Positions 26,829 to 34,556 of a stretch of 53,427 bases of DNA are shown here, piece after piece. This DNA is from an uncultured bacterium (GTDB taxonomy: Bacteria; Verrucomicrobiota; Kiritimatiellia; CAIKKV01; CAIYGI01): contig CAIYGI010000336.1 in assembly GCA_903925685.1 (NCBI GenBank), positions 1 through 53,427 on the forward strand, read 5' to 3'. Numbering within the stretch: the stretch's first letter is position 1; each line of letters begins with the position of its first letter. The notes beneath the pieces were generated by a model. The model was not told the DNA's origin, ran no database searches, and saw only the letters and a program-made list of their open reading frames with translations. Position numbers and translations under genes: made by a program.

Positions 26829-27506
26829 ATGAAGAGCACAGGAGAAAACGGGGACGACGGCAAGGCCGGCGCGGCGCGGCGGGCCATGGTGGAGCTGATC
26901 CGCAGGCGGGGCGTGCGCGACGAGCGGGTGCTGGCCGCCATGGCGCGGCTGCCGCGCGAGCTTTTCGTTCCCCAAGCCAACATAGCGACCGCCTATGCCG
27001 ATGCCCCCTGGCCGATCGGCGAGGGGCAGACGATTTCGCAACCCTACATCATCGCCTACATGACGGAGGCGCTGGCCCTGCGGCCAGGCGAACGGGTGCT
27101 CGAAATCGGCACTGGCACGGGCTACCAGGCGGCCGTGCTGGCCGGCGCGGGCGCGCGGGTCTGGACGATCGAGCGAAATCCCGTGCTGGCGGCGCGGGCG
27201 CGGCGCGTGCTCGACGCCCTGAAGATCGAAGGCGTGCAGGTGCGGGTCGGCGACGGCTACGACGGCTGGCCGGAAGAGGCGCCGTTCGATGGCATCCTGG
27301 TGACCTGCGCCCCGCCGGAAATGCCGGCCCGCCTCACGGAGCAACTGGCCGAGGGGGGACGGATGATCGCGCCGGTTGGTCCGGTACACGGGGCACAGCA
27401 ACTCATTCGCTTGCGCCACGCAGCCGGCCGCCTCACGGCTTACGAGGATCTGTCCGTGGCCTTCGTCCCGATGTTGCCGGGCCTCGCCGCCGCCGCACGG
27501 GAATGA
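26829..27506 (+). CDS. pcm: Protein-L-isoaspartate O-methyltransferase
   Basis: A 225-residue AdoMet-dependent enzyme that repairs isoaspartyl residues in aged proteins. Motifs: GEGQTISQPYIIAYMTEAL (~62-80), the AdoMet loop VLEIGTGTGYQAAVLA (~89-104), and a CAPPEMPARLTEQLAEGG block. The ATG at 26829 has GAGGAAG five bases upstream. It is a single-gene unit between repeats and a convergent small gene. Confidence 0.92.
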   Translation: MKSTGENGDDGKAGAARRAMVELIRRRGVRDERVLAAMARLPRELFVPQANIATAYADAPWPIGEGQTISQPYIIAYMTEALALRPGERVLEIGTGTGYQAAVLAGAGARVWTIERNPVLAARARRVLDALKIEGVQVRVGDGYDGWPEEAPFDGILVTCAPPEMPARLTEQLAEGGRMIAPVGPVHGAQQLIRLRHAAGRLTAYEDLSVAFVPMLPGLAAAARE

Positions 27507-27545
27507 CAAAGCGCCGGGCTTACGATCATTTCCGGCGGCGCAGGG

Positions 27546-27848
27546 TCAGGCCAGCAGCGCACCGAGGCGATCCTTGATCGCGGATTCGATCTTCCCCTTG
27601 AAGAGCATGGCCGCGAAAGGGAGCTCGCCGGAGATGTCCACCTGCGACGGATTCACGGTCAAACTCCCGGTTATGGGATAACCCATGGCCGAGAAATCGA
27701 AGCGGCCCGTATGGCCGTCCCACGCCTCATGCAATTCTCCGATCGTATCGGCAAACTGCGTTCTCACATCGCCAAGCAGGTGCTTTACGCGCTTGACCGC
27801 TTCATCCTGCGCAAGACTGTGCGGGACCGTCATGTTGAATTTGGGCAT
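27546..27848 (-). CDS. Polyhydroxyalkanoate-system family protein
   Basis: About 100 residues. It begins MPKFNMTVPHSL and has VKRVKHLLGDVR, GRFDFSAMGYPITGSLTV and a PFAAMLFKGKIE tail, the pattern of the small proteins annotated as PHA granule or PHA-system family. The start at 27848 has GGAAG close upstream. No PHA synthase is nearby, and the real function in most bacteria is unknown. It is divergent from rpsT. Confidence 0.75.
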   Translation of the reverse strand: MPKFNMTVPHSLAQDEAVKRVKHLLGDVRTQFADTIGELHEAWDGHTGRFDFSAMGYPITGSLTVNPSQVDISGELPFAAMLFKGKIESAIKDRLGALLA

Positions 27849-27933
27849 TTCTTCCGTTTCTTTATTTTCCGGGTTTGTTGTCTGAAAGATATGCGAGGAT
27901 CGCGGCCTTTTGAGGTTGTTCCTGGAAAATGGC

Positions 27934-27961
27934 TTGACGTTGCCGCTAAAAATCATAGTAT
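27934..27961 (+). promoter_or_regulatory. Likely promoter of rpsT
   Basis: TTGACG (27934-27939) and TAGTAT (27956-27961) with a 16-base spacer, about 50 bases before the rpsT ATG. Confidence 0.55.
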
Positions 27962-28009
27962 AGGGCCGGATTTAATAACAAGCACGATCAGCAGCAGGGA
28001 AAACGGCCT

Positions 28010-28285
28010 ATGCCAAACATCAAGAGCGCAGCCAAGCGAGCCCGTCAGGCAATCGATAACCGCATTCGTAATCGCAGCGAAAAGGCGCTAGTAGCCAGCA
28101 TGCGGCGGAAACTGATCGATGCCCTCGAGGCAAAGGACGTCGAAAAGGCCAAGTCGATCGCCGACCGTTACGCGTCGGTGCTGGATAAAGCGGTCAAAAA
28201 GGGCATTGTCCCGAACAATACCGCCGATCGCCGTAAGAGCCGCGCCGCCTTGGCGCTGGCCAAGCTCTCCCAAGCCAAAGTTTGA
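28010..28285 (+). CDS. rpsT: Ribosomal protein S20
   Basis: A 91-residue basic, helical protein with the S20 pattern: PNIKSAAKRARQA at the start, NRSEKALVASMRRK in the middle, and GIVPNNTADRRKSRAALAL at the end. It is part of the 30S subunit. It converges with the DinD-like gene with a two-base gap and no terminator between them. Confidence 0.97.
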   Translation: MPNIKSAAKRARQAIDNRIRNRSEKALVASMRRKLIDALEAKDVEKAKSIADRYASVLDKAVKKGIVPNNTADRRKSRAALALAKLSQAKV

Positions 28286-28287
28286 TT

Positions 28288-29181
28288 TTAACCGTCCCGG
28301 CGTCTCTCGCGAAAACTTTCGATGGCGGCGGGTTCATTCATGGTTCGCCGCTTGATTTTTTTGGCGCTGCCCGGCGGCAGGTAGTTTTCGCCAGTCACGA
28401 CCTTTTTGCCGGTCTGGGCTTCGAGTTCCAAACGGGCGTGTTTTGCAATCCTGCCGCCGGTCTTCGCGGCGGTTTGGTTTTCAGGCAGGCCGGTGGCGGC
28501 GGTAGTCTCGGCAATCTGGCGGGTGGAAAGCTCGGCGAGGGCGGTAAAGATGAGTTCGGCCTCGCTCATGTGGTCGTGCAGGTTCTGGGTTTTGAGCCCT
28601 TTCAAATCCTTGTGGGCAGTGACGCTGACCCCGCTCCATTCCTGATGGATGAGATTGGTGAGGATGGCGTATTCGTCGCCTTGCTTGATGTCGTGCGTGG
28701 CCCAGTAGTCGGTGAGTTTGTTGCGGGTTTCCTGCCCGGTCATGCGTTGCTGAATCCACTTGTCGCTGCGGCCATGTTTCTGCCAGGTGGCGCGGGCGCG
28801 TTCGAGCGTGCGGGCGGGGTCGGCCATCTCCTGCATCCGCTCGTAGCCGACTTTGGCGAGCCAGAGTTTGATAGGCTCGGCCTTGGGGCTGGGAACGCTC
28901 TGGACGAGGCGCAGCAGTGTCTCGGCATTGGCGACGTCGGTGTGGTAGCTTTTGCCGTCGGCGGCGGGCAATTTGAGTCGGTGACAATTTGTCACCGACT
29001 GGTTGCCTTCCGTCCCAAGCCGTTCTTTCAGTTTGTTCCAATACTTTCTAGCCGTCTGGAAATCGGGCTGCTGGGTGAGAATTTGGATGATATCCACGAC
29101 GGAGAAGAACCAGGTTTCGGTCTTCTCGTCGTAGATACGGCGGATTTCGTGTCCCTCAAAAATGGCCAGGTCTTTATTCAC
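28288..29181 (-). CDS. dinD: DinD/Bro-N family DNA-binding protein
   Basis: About 297 residues from a GTG at 29181. The N-terminus is a Bro-N domain (IFEGHEIRRIYDEKTETWFF, ~9-28; SVVDIIQIL), followed by QSVTNCHRLKLPAADGK and KLWLAKVGYERMQEMADP, and a C-terminal part (GVSVTAHKDLKGLKTQNL, TGGRIAKHARLELEAQTGK) as in DNA-damage-inducible protein D. In E. coli DinD inhibits RecA. The gene starts 11 bases after the recA stop on the same strand, so co-transcription with recA is likely. A 25-bp perfect palindrome (28976-29000) lies within the codons for SVTNCHR. The start is inferred from similarity. Confidence 0.8.
   Translation of the reverse strand: MNKDLAIFEGHEIRRIYDEKTETWFFSVVDIIQILTQQPDFQTARKYWNKLKERLGTEGNQSVTNCHRLKLPAADGKSYHTDVANAETLLRLVQSVPSPKAEPIKLWLAKVGYERMQEMADPARTLERARATWQKHGRSDKWIQQRMTGQETRNKLTDYWATHDIKQGDEYAILTNLIHQEWSGVSVTAHKDLKGLKTQNLHDHMSEAELIFTALAELSTRQIAETTAATGLPENQTAAKTGGRIAKHARLELEAQTGKKVVTGENYLPPGSAKKIKRRTMNEPAAIESFRERRRDG
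28976..29000. repeat. 25-bp palindrome inside the dinD-like gene
   Basis: Arms AGTCGGTGACAA and TTGTCACCGACT around one central base. The core GTGAC-AAATT-GTCAC type motif recurs in the ORF6N remnant at 19680-19700. Confidence 0.8.
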
Positions 29182-29192
29182 AACAGCGAAGC

Positions 29193-30242
29193 CTATTTTG
29201 CAACAGACTCCTTCTTGTCCGCGGCGACCGGCTGGGTGGATTCCTTGATCCGCGCGATCAGTTTCTGTTGCAGGGCGACGTCGTGGACCAGCAATTCGGC
29301 GGCGGAATCGCGGCCCTGGCCGATCTGCTGCCCATCGAAGGAAAGCCACGAGCCGCGTTTTTCGATCAGTCCGCGATCCGTGGCGCAGTCCACGATCGAG
29401 CCTTCCCAGTAAATCCCGCGCGCGAACAAAATATCGAATTCCGCCTCGACGAACGGCGGTGCGACCTTGTTCTTGACCACCTTGACCCGCGCCCGATGGC
29501 CGATCACCTTGCCGGTCGCGTCCTTGATGATGTTGATCTTGCGGATATCGAGGCGCACCGAGGCGTAGAACTTGAGCGCCCGGCCGCCGGGCGTCGTTTC
29601 GGGACTGCCGAACATCACGCCGATCTTTTCGCGAATCTGGTTGGTGAAAATACAGAGCGTTTTCGACTGCGAGATCGCCGCGGTCAGTTTGCGCATCGCC
29701 TGGGACATCAGGCGTGCCTGCAGGCCGACATGCGCGTCGCCCATGTCGCCATCCAGTTCGGCCTTGGGCGCCAGCGCCGCCACGGAGTCCAGCACCACCA
29801 CGTCCAGCGCGTTGCTGCGCACCAGCGTCTCGGTGATGTTGAGCGCCTCTTCGCCCGATGAGGGCTGCGAGACCAGCAGATCGTCCAGATTGACCCCGAT
29901 CTTCTTGGCGTATGCCGGATCCATGGCGTGCTCGGTGTCAATGAAGGCCGCGAGTCCGCCGGTCTTCTGCGCGCTGGCGATCACATGAAGCGCCAGCGTG
30001 GTCTTGCCGGACGACTCCGGGCCGAACATCTCCACCACGCGACCGCGGGGCAGGCCCCCGACGCCCAGCGCCATGTCCAGCGTCAAAGCCCCCGTCGGAA
30101 TCACCGCGATGTTTTTCTGCGTCGCCTCGTTGCCGAGGCGCATGATGGACCCTTCGCCGAAATCCTTGCGAATCTGCGCCAGCACGGCATCCAACGCGGT
30201 CTGGTCTTCCTTCACATCCTTCTCGCCCTTGACCTTGCTCAT
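29193..30242 (-). CDS. recA: RecA recombinase
   Basis: A 349-residue RecA with Walker [14 protein letters not shown] (~64-76), [21 protein letters not shown] (Walker B, ~143), and the L2 loop [22 protein letters not shown] (quoted in part). It drives strand exchange and the SOS response. The start has AAGGAG seven bases upstream. No LexA-type box is obvious to me in the 60 bases before it. The acidic/alanine tail is normal. The dinD-like gene follows. Confidence 0.98.
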   Translation of the reverse strand: MSKVKGEKDVKEDQTALDAVLAQIRKDFGEGSIMRLGNEATQKNIAVIPTGALTLDMALGVGGLPRGRVVEMFGPESSGKTTLALHVIASAQKTGGLAAFIDTEHAMDPAYAKKIGVNLDDLLVSQPSSGEEALNITETLVRSNALDVVVLDSVAALAPKAELDGDMGDAHVGLQARLMSQAMRKLTAAISQSKTLCIFTNQIREKIGVMFGSPETTPGGRALKFYASVRLDIRKINIIKDATGKVIGHRARVKVVKNKVAPPFVEAEFDILFARGIYWEGSIVDCATDRGLIEKRGSWLSFDGQQIGQGRDSAAELLVHDVALQQKLIARIKESTQPVAADKKESVAK

Positions 30243-30310
30243 GTTTTCTCCTTATTCGTAACTGATCCTTACCACTATTCTAAACAAAACGTGACTCGAA
30301 AAGCACTGTT

Positions 30311-30648
30311 TTAACGCGTTTTCCCCTTTGTGACGTATTCGGCCCGCTTCTCCGCCACGGCAACGACTTTACTGACGAATTCTTCCTGGCCGATCCGGCC
30401 TTCATAAAGGTCCTTGATGGGAAAACACATTTCATAGTCCCCCAAACGAGATTCCCGTGCGTCAGCGAGAAACCCTTGAAATGCTCCTCGTCCAGAAACC
30501 GGCGGGTTTCAGGATTCGGAGAAACCCGAAGAAACGGCCCAAAATCAACGGTGGAGACATGGCCATCGCTGAATGTCAGTTCCAGCCGATATCGTCCCAG
30601 GTGGTCAACGCGCACAATATCCAGGGCAACCCCTGTGGCCAAACTCAT
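30311..30648 (-). pseudogene. DUF2442 protein, frameshifted
   Basis: The start (ATG 30648) has GAGGAG six bases upstream. The first ~70 residues match DUF2442: VDHLGRYRLELTFSDGH, then VDFGPFLRVSPNPETRRFLD, then FSLTHGNLVWG. At a run of five identical bases (30439-30443) the family reading (GDYEMCFPIKDLYEG) moves to another frame, which ends at 30311. One extra base in the run would restore it. It is either a decayed gene or a sequencing error in a homopolymer. These proteins often sit with toxin-antitoxin genes, as here. Confidence 0.7.
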
Positions 30649-30793
30649 GGCAACCTCCTCGAAATCAATTCCTACATCACCACCGTAGGTCTTGCACGTC
30701 TCGGCGACGCGCGGCACCACGTAGGTCGGGATCGAAATCCAGACCCGCAAAAGTCCCGCCGCCGTCCAGCAACGGTTCGACGCAACCACGCCC

Positions 30794-31207
30794 TCATCCG
30801 ACACCGACGGGTTGAAAACCCATCATGGCAAAGTGCCTGTCGTATCCAGCGAAAAGGTTGACCTTGTGTTTCCGCATGAGCGCAAAACTGACGCAATCGG
30901 CGTAACTGAGGGGGTTGTCGCCATAACGCCGCAGAATTTCGCGCGCTTCCGTCCGCGTGGTTGGATCGTCCTCCAGCAGACGCAACGGTGAGGCATCCAC
31001 ATGATCGAGAAAGGCCACGGCCAAATCATGCCTTTTCAGAGAACAATTGAGGTAGGTCACGGTTTCGCCAACGACACTTTCCGACGTAACGATTTCGTTG
31101 TCCTCAAAATCTCCGCTGAATACCTTTGTGGCATTGCCATGTTGACTGTCTTTGGCGTCCAAGAGGGCAATCCAAAAACCAGTATCGACATAGATGGCGC
31201 GATTCAT
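30794..31207 (-). CDS. PIN-domain toxin (VapC-like)
   Basis: A 137-residue PIN ribonuclease. Acidic site residues appear in YVDTGFWIALLD (D8), ESVVGET (E44 region), SYADCVSFALM (D~102) and GYDRHFAMMGF near the end. VapC toxins cut tRNA or rRNA until blocked by an antitoxin. Its ATG overlaps the stop of the small gene upstream (ATGA), the classic toxin-antitoxin layout. The short stretch 30649-30793 between this gene and DUF2442 holds no clear gene of its own. Confidence 0.85.
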   Translation of the reverse strand: MNRAIYVDTGFWIALLDAKDSQHGNATKVFSGDFEDNEIVTSESVVGETVTYLNCSLKRHDLAVAFLDHVDASPLRLLEDDPTTRTEAREILRRYGDNPLSYADCVSFALMRKHKVNLFAGYDRHFAMMGFQPVGVG

Positions 31208-31458
31208 GGCTTGTCAACCCCCGCGAGGTATTCGTCGTGCCGATCGGCGCCATCGGGTCGCTCCGCTACACATCCAATCAGATTCTTGAAGCCACGCCAT
31301 GAAGTGCCGGTCGCCCGCGGCTTGGTCTCAGATACGGATTCTATGGGTTGGTTTTCGACATCCTCAAATACGACAATGAGATTGTGCAGACCGCTCACCT
31401 GCAGTTTTCGTTCCCATTTCACCATCCCGTTGTCGTAAATCGCTTTTACAGTCAGCAT
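31204..31458 (-). CDS. Putative antitoxin partner of the PIN toxin
   Basis: An 84-residue protein starting MLTVKAIYDNGMVKW, followed by HNLIVVFED, a pattern seen in small antitoxin proteins of the DUF104-type group that precede PIN toxins. The ATG at 31458 has GGGAGGT five bases upstream, which decides the start over the longer frame. The C-terminal half is charged and likely wraps the toxin. ATGA overlap with the toxin gene. Confidence 0.7.
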   Translation of the reverse strand: MLTVKAIYDNGMVKWERKLQVSGLHNLIVVFEDVENQPIESVSETKPRATGTSWRGFKNLIGCVAERPDGADRHDEYLAGVDKP

Positions 31459-31804
31459 GGCACACCTCCCGTAGTGATCGTTCGACTCCAATACAAGCCA
31501 TGCATCCTTTATCTCCTCGTCATGTGCGGCCTGCAAGAATCGCCGTTACAACTCCTCGAAGTAAGAACCTGATGCGCCGGGATTTCAAGCCTTTTCTTTT
31601 GCCCAGTACGGGTTGAGCATCAAACTCTCGGCGCCGCCCGAAATCGGCAATCTTGAATCTCCTGTATGATTCTGCCACTTGCCACAATACTAAACTACGA
31701 AACACGCGAAAAGCGCGAAAAAGATTGGTTGGCGAAGCGCTCTTGCATTGTTCCCATTTTCGCGTCTTTCGCGTTTTTCGTAGTTTCCTCTTCTCCAGCC
31801 ATCA
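31459..31804. repeat. Gene-free stretch with an inverted repeat
   Basis: The main feature is AAACTACGAAACACGCGAAA (31692-31711) with its imperfect complement at 31757-31786 (TTTTCGCGTC...TTTTCGTAGTTT). This is a dispersed-type palindrome similar in style to the CACGAAGAACACGAAG repeats near 50758 and 53186. The rest shows nothing I can name; it is followed directly by the galE stop. Confidence 0.65.
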
Positions 31805-32776
31805 CTATTCGCCGTACCCTTGCGGGTGCTGGCATTTCCATGCCCAGGCGCTTTGCAGAATGTCGCTCAGCACCGGAAATTCCGGCTTCCACCCCAGCAC
31901 CTCGCGGGCCTGTGCGGATGCCGCCACCAGCCGGTCGGGATCGCCCGGACGCCGCGGCGCCGTCACCGCCGGAATCGCATGTCTGGTCACCTCTCGCGCC
32001 GCCGCTATCACCTCGCGCACGGAGTAACCATCGCCGTTACCAAGGTTAAAGGGACCGCTCACGGATTTTTCCAGTGCCAGCACATGGGCCTGCGCGAGAT
32101 CGAGCACATGGATGTAGTCCCGGATGCAGGTGCCGTCGGGCGTGGCATAGTCCTCGCCGAAGATCGTGATCTGGGGCCGCCGTCCCAGCGCGACATCAAG
32201 CACCAGCGGGATCAGATGCGTCTCGGGCCGATGGTCTTCGCCAAAACGCGCGTCGGCGCCGCAGGCGTTGAAATAGCGCAGGAAAACCGGCTGCAGCCCA
32301 TAAATCCGTTCGTACCAGCGAAACACGCCCTCGCATTGCAGCTTGGATTCGCCGTAGGGATTGATCGGCCGCTGGGGCACTTTTTCGTCAATCGGCACAC
32401 GTTCGGGATGGCCGTAAGTCGCGCAGCTCGAGGAGAAGACCAGCTTTTTGACGCCGGCCAGGCGCATGGCCTCGGCCAGATTGATCCCGCCGCCGACGTT
32501 GTTGGCAAAGTACAGGCCGGGATTTTCCATGGATTCGCCGACATAGGCGAAGGCCGCGAAATGCACGACCGCATCGGGCCGCGCGGCGGCCAGCGCGTCG
32601 CGAATCGCCGCCGCATTGCGCAGGTCGCCCGCCACCAGTCTGGCGCGCGCATCCACGGCCGCGCGGTGGCCGCGTTCGAGGCTGTCGAACACGACCACGC
32701 TGTGCCCGGCATCCAGCAGGCGCCTGGTGGTCACGCTGCCGATGTAGCCCGCTCCGCCGGTGACGAAGACCTTCAC
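31805..32776 (-). CDS. galE: UDP-glucose 4-epimerase
   Basis: A 323-residue short-chain dehydrogenase. The NAD loop is VFVTGGAGYIGS (residues 3-14), and the catalytic site is SSSCATYG with YGESK (Y-x3-K, ~142-146); PFNLGNGDGYSVREV lies near the C-terminus. It interconverts UDP-glucose and UDP-galactose for surface polysaccharide. The start overlaps the lpxD stop in ATGA, so it closes the envelope gene block. Other UDP-sugar epimerases are possible but the length and motifs fit GalE. Confidence 0.9.
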   Translation of the reverse strand: MKVFVTGGAGYIGSVTTRRLLDAGHSVVVFDSLERGHRAAVDARARLVAGDLRNAAAIRDALAAARPDAVVHFAAFAYVGESMENPGLYFANNVGGGINLAEAMRLAGVKKLVFSSSCATYGHPERVPIDEKVPQRPINPYGESKLQCEGVFRWYERIYGLQPVFLRYFNACGADARFGEDHRPETHLIPLVLDVALGRRPQITIFGEDYATPDGTCIRDYIHVLDLAQAHVLALEKSVSGPFNLGNGDGYSVREVIAAAREVTRHAIPAVTAPRRPGDPDRLVAASAQAREVLGWKPEFPVLSDILQSAWAWKCQHPQGYGE

Positions 32777-33813
32777 GGTTTGCGAGTTTCCTCCAGCGCC
32801 TTGAGGCGCGCTTCCAATTCCGAGACCCGCTCGCGCAGTTGCGGCAGGCGCGCCACGGCGGCGTAGCGCCGCGCCGCATCGCGGTGCGGAATCGCCGGCA
32901 CACCGAGAACAATGGCCCCGGATTTGATGTCGTTATCCACACCCGAAGCGGCGCAGACCGTCACGTCGTCGCCGATCACGATATGACCGGCAAAGCCCGC
33001 CTTGCCGCCCAGCATGCATCGCGCGCCGATGCGCGTGCTGCCGGAGATGCCGACCTGCGATGCCATGGCGGTGTCGGGCCCGACCACCACGTTGTGCGCG
33101 ATCATGACCAGGTTGTCGATTTTCACCCCGCGTTCGATGCGCGTTTCGCCGAAGCGCGCGCGGTCCACGGTCGTGTTCGCGCCGAGTTCCACGTCGTCGC
33201 CCAGCACCACGATGCCCAACTGCGGAATCTTCTTCCAGACGGCGCCCTGCTTGCTGTAGCCGAAGCCGTCGCTGCCGACAACCGCGCCGTTATGCAAAAT
33301 CACGCGGTCCCCGACGCGCACGTACTCGCGCAGCGAAACGAAGGGATAGAAGCGGCAATCCTCCCCCACCAGCGCGGACTGCCCGATGTAGACATGCGCC
33401 ACCAGCACCGTGCGGTCGCCCACCTGGGCGCCGGCCTCGATCACGCAATAGGGGCCGATCGAAACATCCTTGCCCAACCTGGCCGTCGGGGCAATCACCG
33501 CCGTCGGGTGAATGCCAGGCGCCGCGACGATCGGCGGGTTCGCGAGCAACAGCGTCACCTGGGCGAAGGCGGCGTCGGGATTGGCCACCCGGATCAAGGC
33601 CCCCGCGGCCGTGTCGCCCTGCCAGTCGGGCCGCAGGATCACGGCCGCCGCATGCGTCCCGGCCATGTCCCGCGCGTATTTCGGCTGGCTGAGGAAACTG
33701 ATCTGGTCGGTGCGCGCGTCGTGCAACGACGCCACCCCGGTCACCACCGCCGCGCCCGGACCTTCCAGCGTGCCGCCGATGCGGCCGGCAATTTCTGCTA
33801 CGGTCAGACTCAC
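32773..33813 (-). CDS. lpxD: UDP-3-O-acylglucosamine N-acyltransferase
   Basis: A 346-residue enzyme of lipid A synthesis. The N-terminal domain contains DQISFLSQPKYARDMA (~36-51), and the left-handed beta-helix follows as hexapeptide repeats (IGPYCVIEAGAQVGDRTVL and onward). The catalytic histidine is in NLVMIAHNVVVG (~231-242), and a C-terminal coiled coil ends the protein. Coupled by ATGA overlaps to ompH upstream and galE downstream. It shows that the organism makes lipopolysaccharide. Confidence 0.95.
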   Translation of the reverse strand: MSLTVAEIAGRIGGTLEGPGAAVVTGVASLHDARTDQISFLSQPKYARDMAGTHAAAVILRPDWQGDTAAGALIRVANPDAAFAQVTLLLANPPIVAAPGIHPTAVIAPTARLGKDVSIGPYCVIEAGAQVGDRTVLVAHVYIGQSALVGEDCRFYPFVSLREYVRVGDRVILHNGAVVGSDGFGYSKQGAVWKKIPQLGIVVLGDDVELGANTTVDRARFGETRIERGVKIDNLVMIAHNVVVGPDTAMASQVGISGSTRIGARCMLGGKAGFAGHIVIGDDVTVCAASGVDNDIKSGAIVLGVPAIPHRDAARRYAAVARLPQLRERVSELEARLKALEETRKP

Positions 33814-34535
33814 GGTTTGTCTCCGACCGGAAGCGCGCTCTTGGCGTCGGACTTGCCCGCCGGATTGGCGGGCGCCGCCGGCGGGACGGCCGCGTTGTCG
33901 TCGGCCTCCTTCATCGCCGGACGGCGTTCCTTGCGCGGCGACGCGGGGGCGTGCTGTCCGGCATTCAGCAGTTGAATCGCGCTCTCCGTCATGTCGAAGT
34001 TGGTCTGGGCGTAGATGACCGTTTCAAGTCCGATGGGCGACACCGCGGCGGCGTCCAGGACGATCGTCGCGCCATTGCTGACCGCCAGCGTGCGCACGGC
34101 GTCGCGAATGTCGCCGACCAGCCGCTTTTGCAGCCGGCGGCCTTCCTCGTCGATTTGTTTGCGGCGCACGGTGAGCGTTTCGCGGGCCTTGTTTTCGAAC
34201 TCCATCAGGCCGGTGAGCTTCTCCTCGGCCGCCTCTTTCTTCTTGCCGCGCGCCTCTTCGCTCAGGGCCTTGTTTTGCGCCTCGGCCTTGAGCGCGTCAA
34301 AATCCTTCTTGAGGTCCGCCGCGCCTTCGCGGAGTTTCTTGACCTCGGCCGACATGTCCTCGAGTTCGTCCTGCAGGTATTCGTCGGCCTGGGCGGCCTT
34401 GTAATACGACTTCAAGACCCGCCCGGAATCCACCGTCGCGAGTTTGACCTCAGGCGCCGGCGCGGCGGCCGCCGTTGAAACCAGACCCATCGCCACGAGC
34501 GCCGCTGCGCCAGTCATCCATCCGTATGTTTTCAT
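33810..34535 (-). CDS. skp: OmpH/Skp-family periplasmic chaperone
   Basis: A 241-residue protein with a signal peptide (MTGAAALVAMGLVSTAAAA, ~7-25), then the Skp pattern: VDSGRVLKSYYKAA and a long charged coiled coil (~50-135), ending in an NGATIVLDAAAV segment with a following TNFDMTESAIQLLN. A disordered proline/alanine/lysine tail of ~40 residues is longer than usual. It should guide outer-membrane proteins to the adjacent BamA. Classic bamA-ompH-lpxD order. Confidence 0.88.
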   Translation of the reverse strand: MKTYGWMTGAAALVAMGLVSTAAAAPAPEVKLATVDSGRVLKSYYKAAQADEYLQDELEDMSAEVKKLREGAADLKKDFDALKAEAQNKALSEEARGKKKEAAEEKLTGLMEFENKARETLTVRRKQIDEEGRRLQKRLVGDIRDAVRTLAVSNGATIVLDAAAVSPIGLETVIYAQTNFDMTESAIQLLNAGQHAPASPRKERRPAMKEADDNAAVPPAAPANPAGKSDAKSALPVGDKP

Positions 34536-34556
34536 GGGAACCTTTCCTGTCGTTGT

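Noticed and set aside
28282-29412. Plus-strand frame opposite the dinD-like gene
   Set aside because: The minus strand has clear Bro-N/DinD motifs; the plus frame has none.
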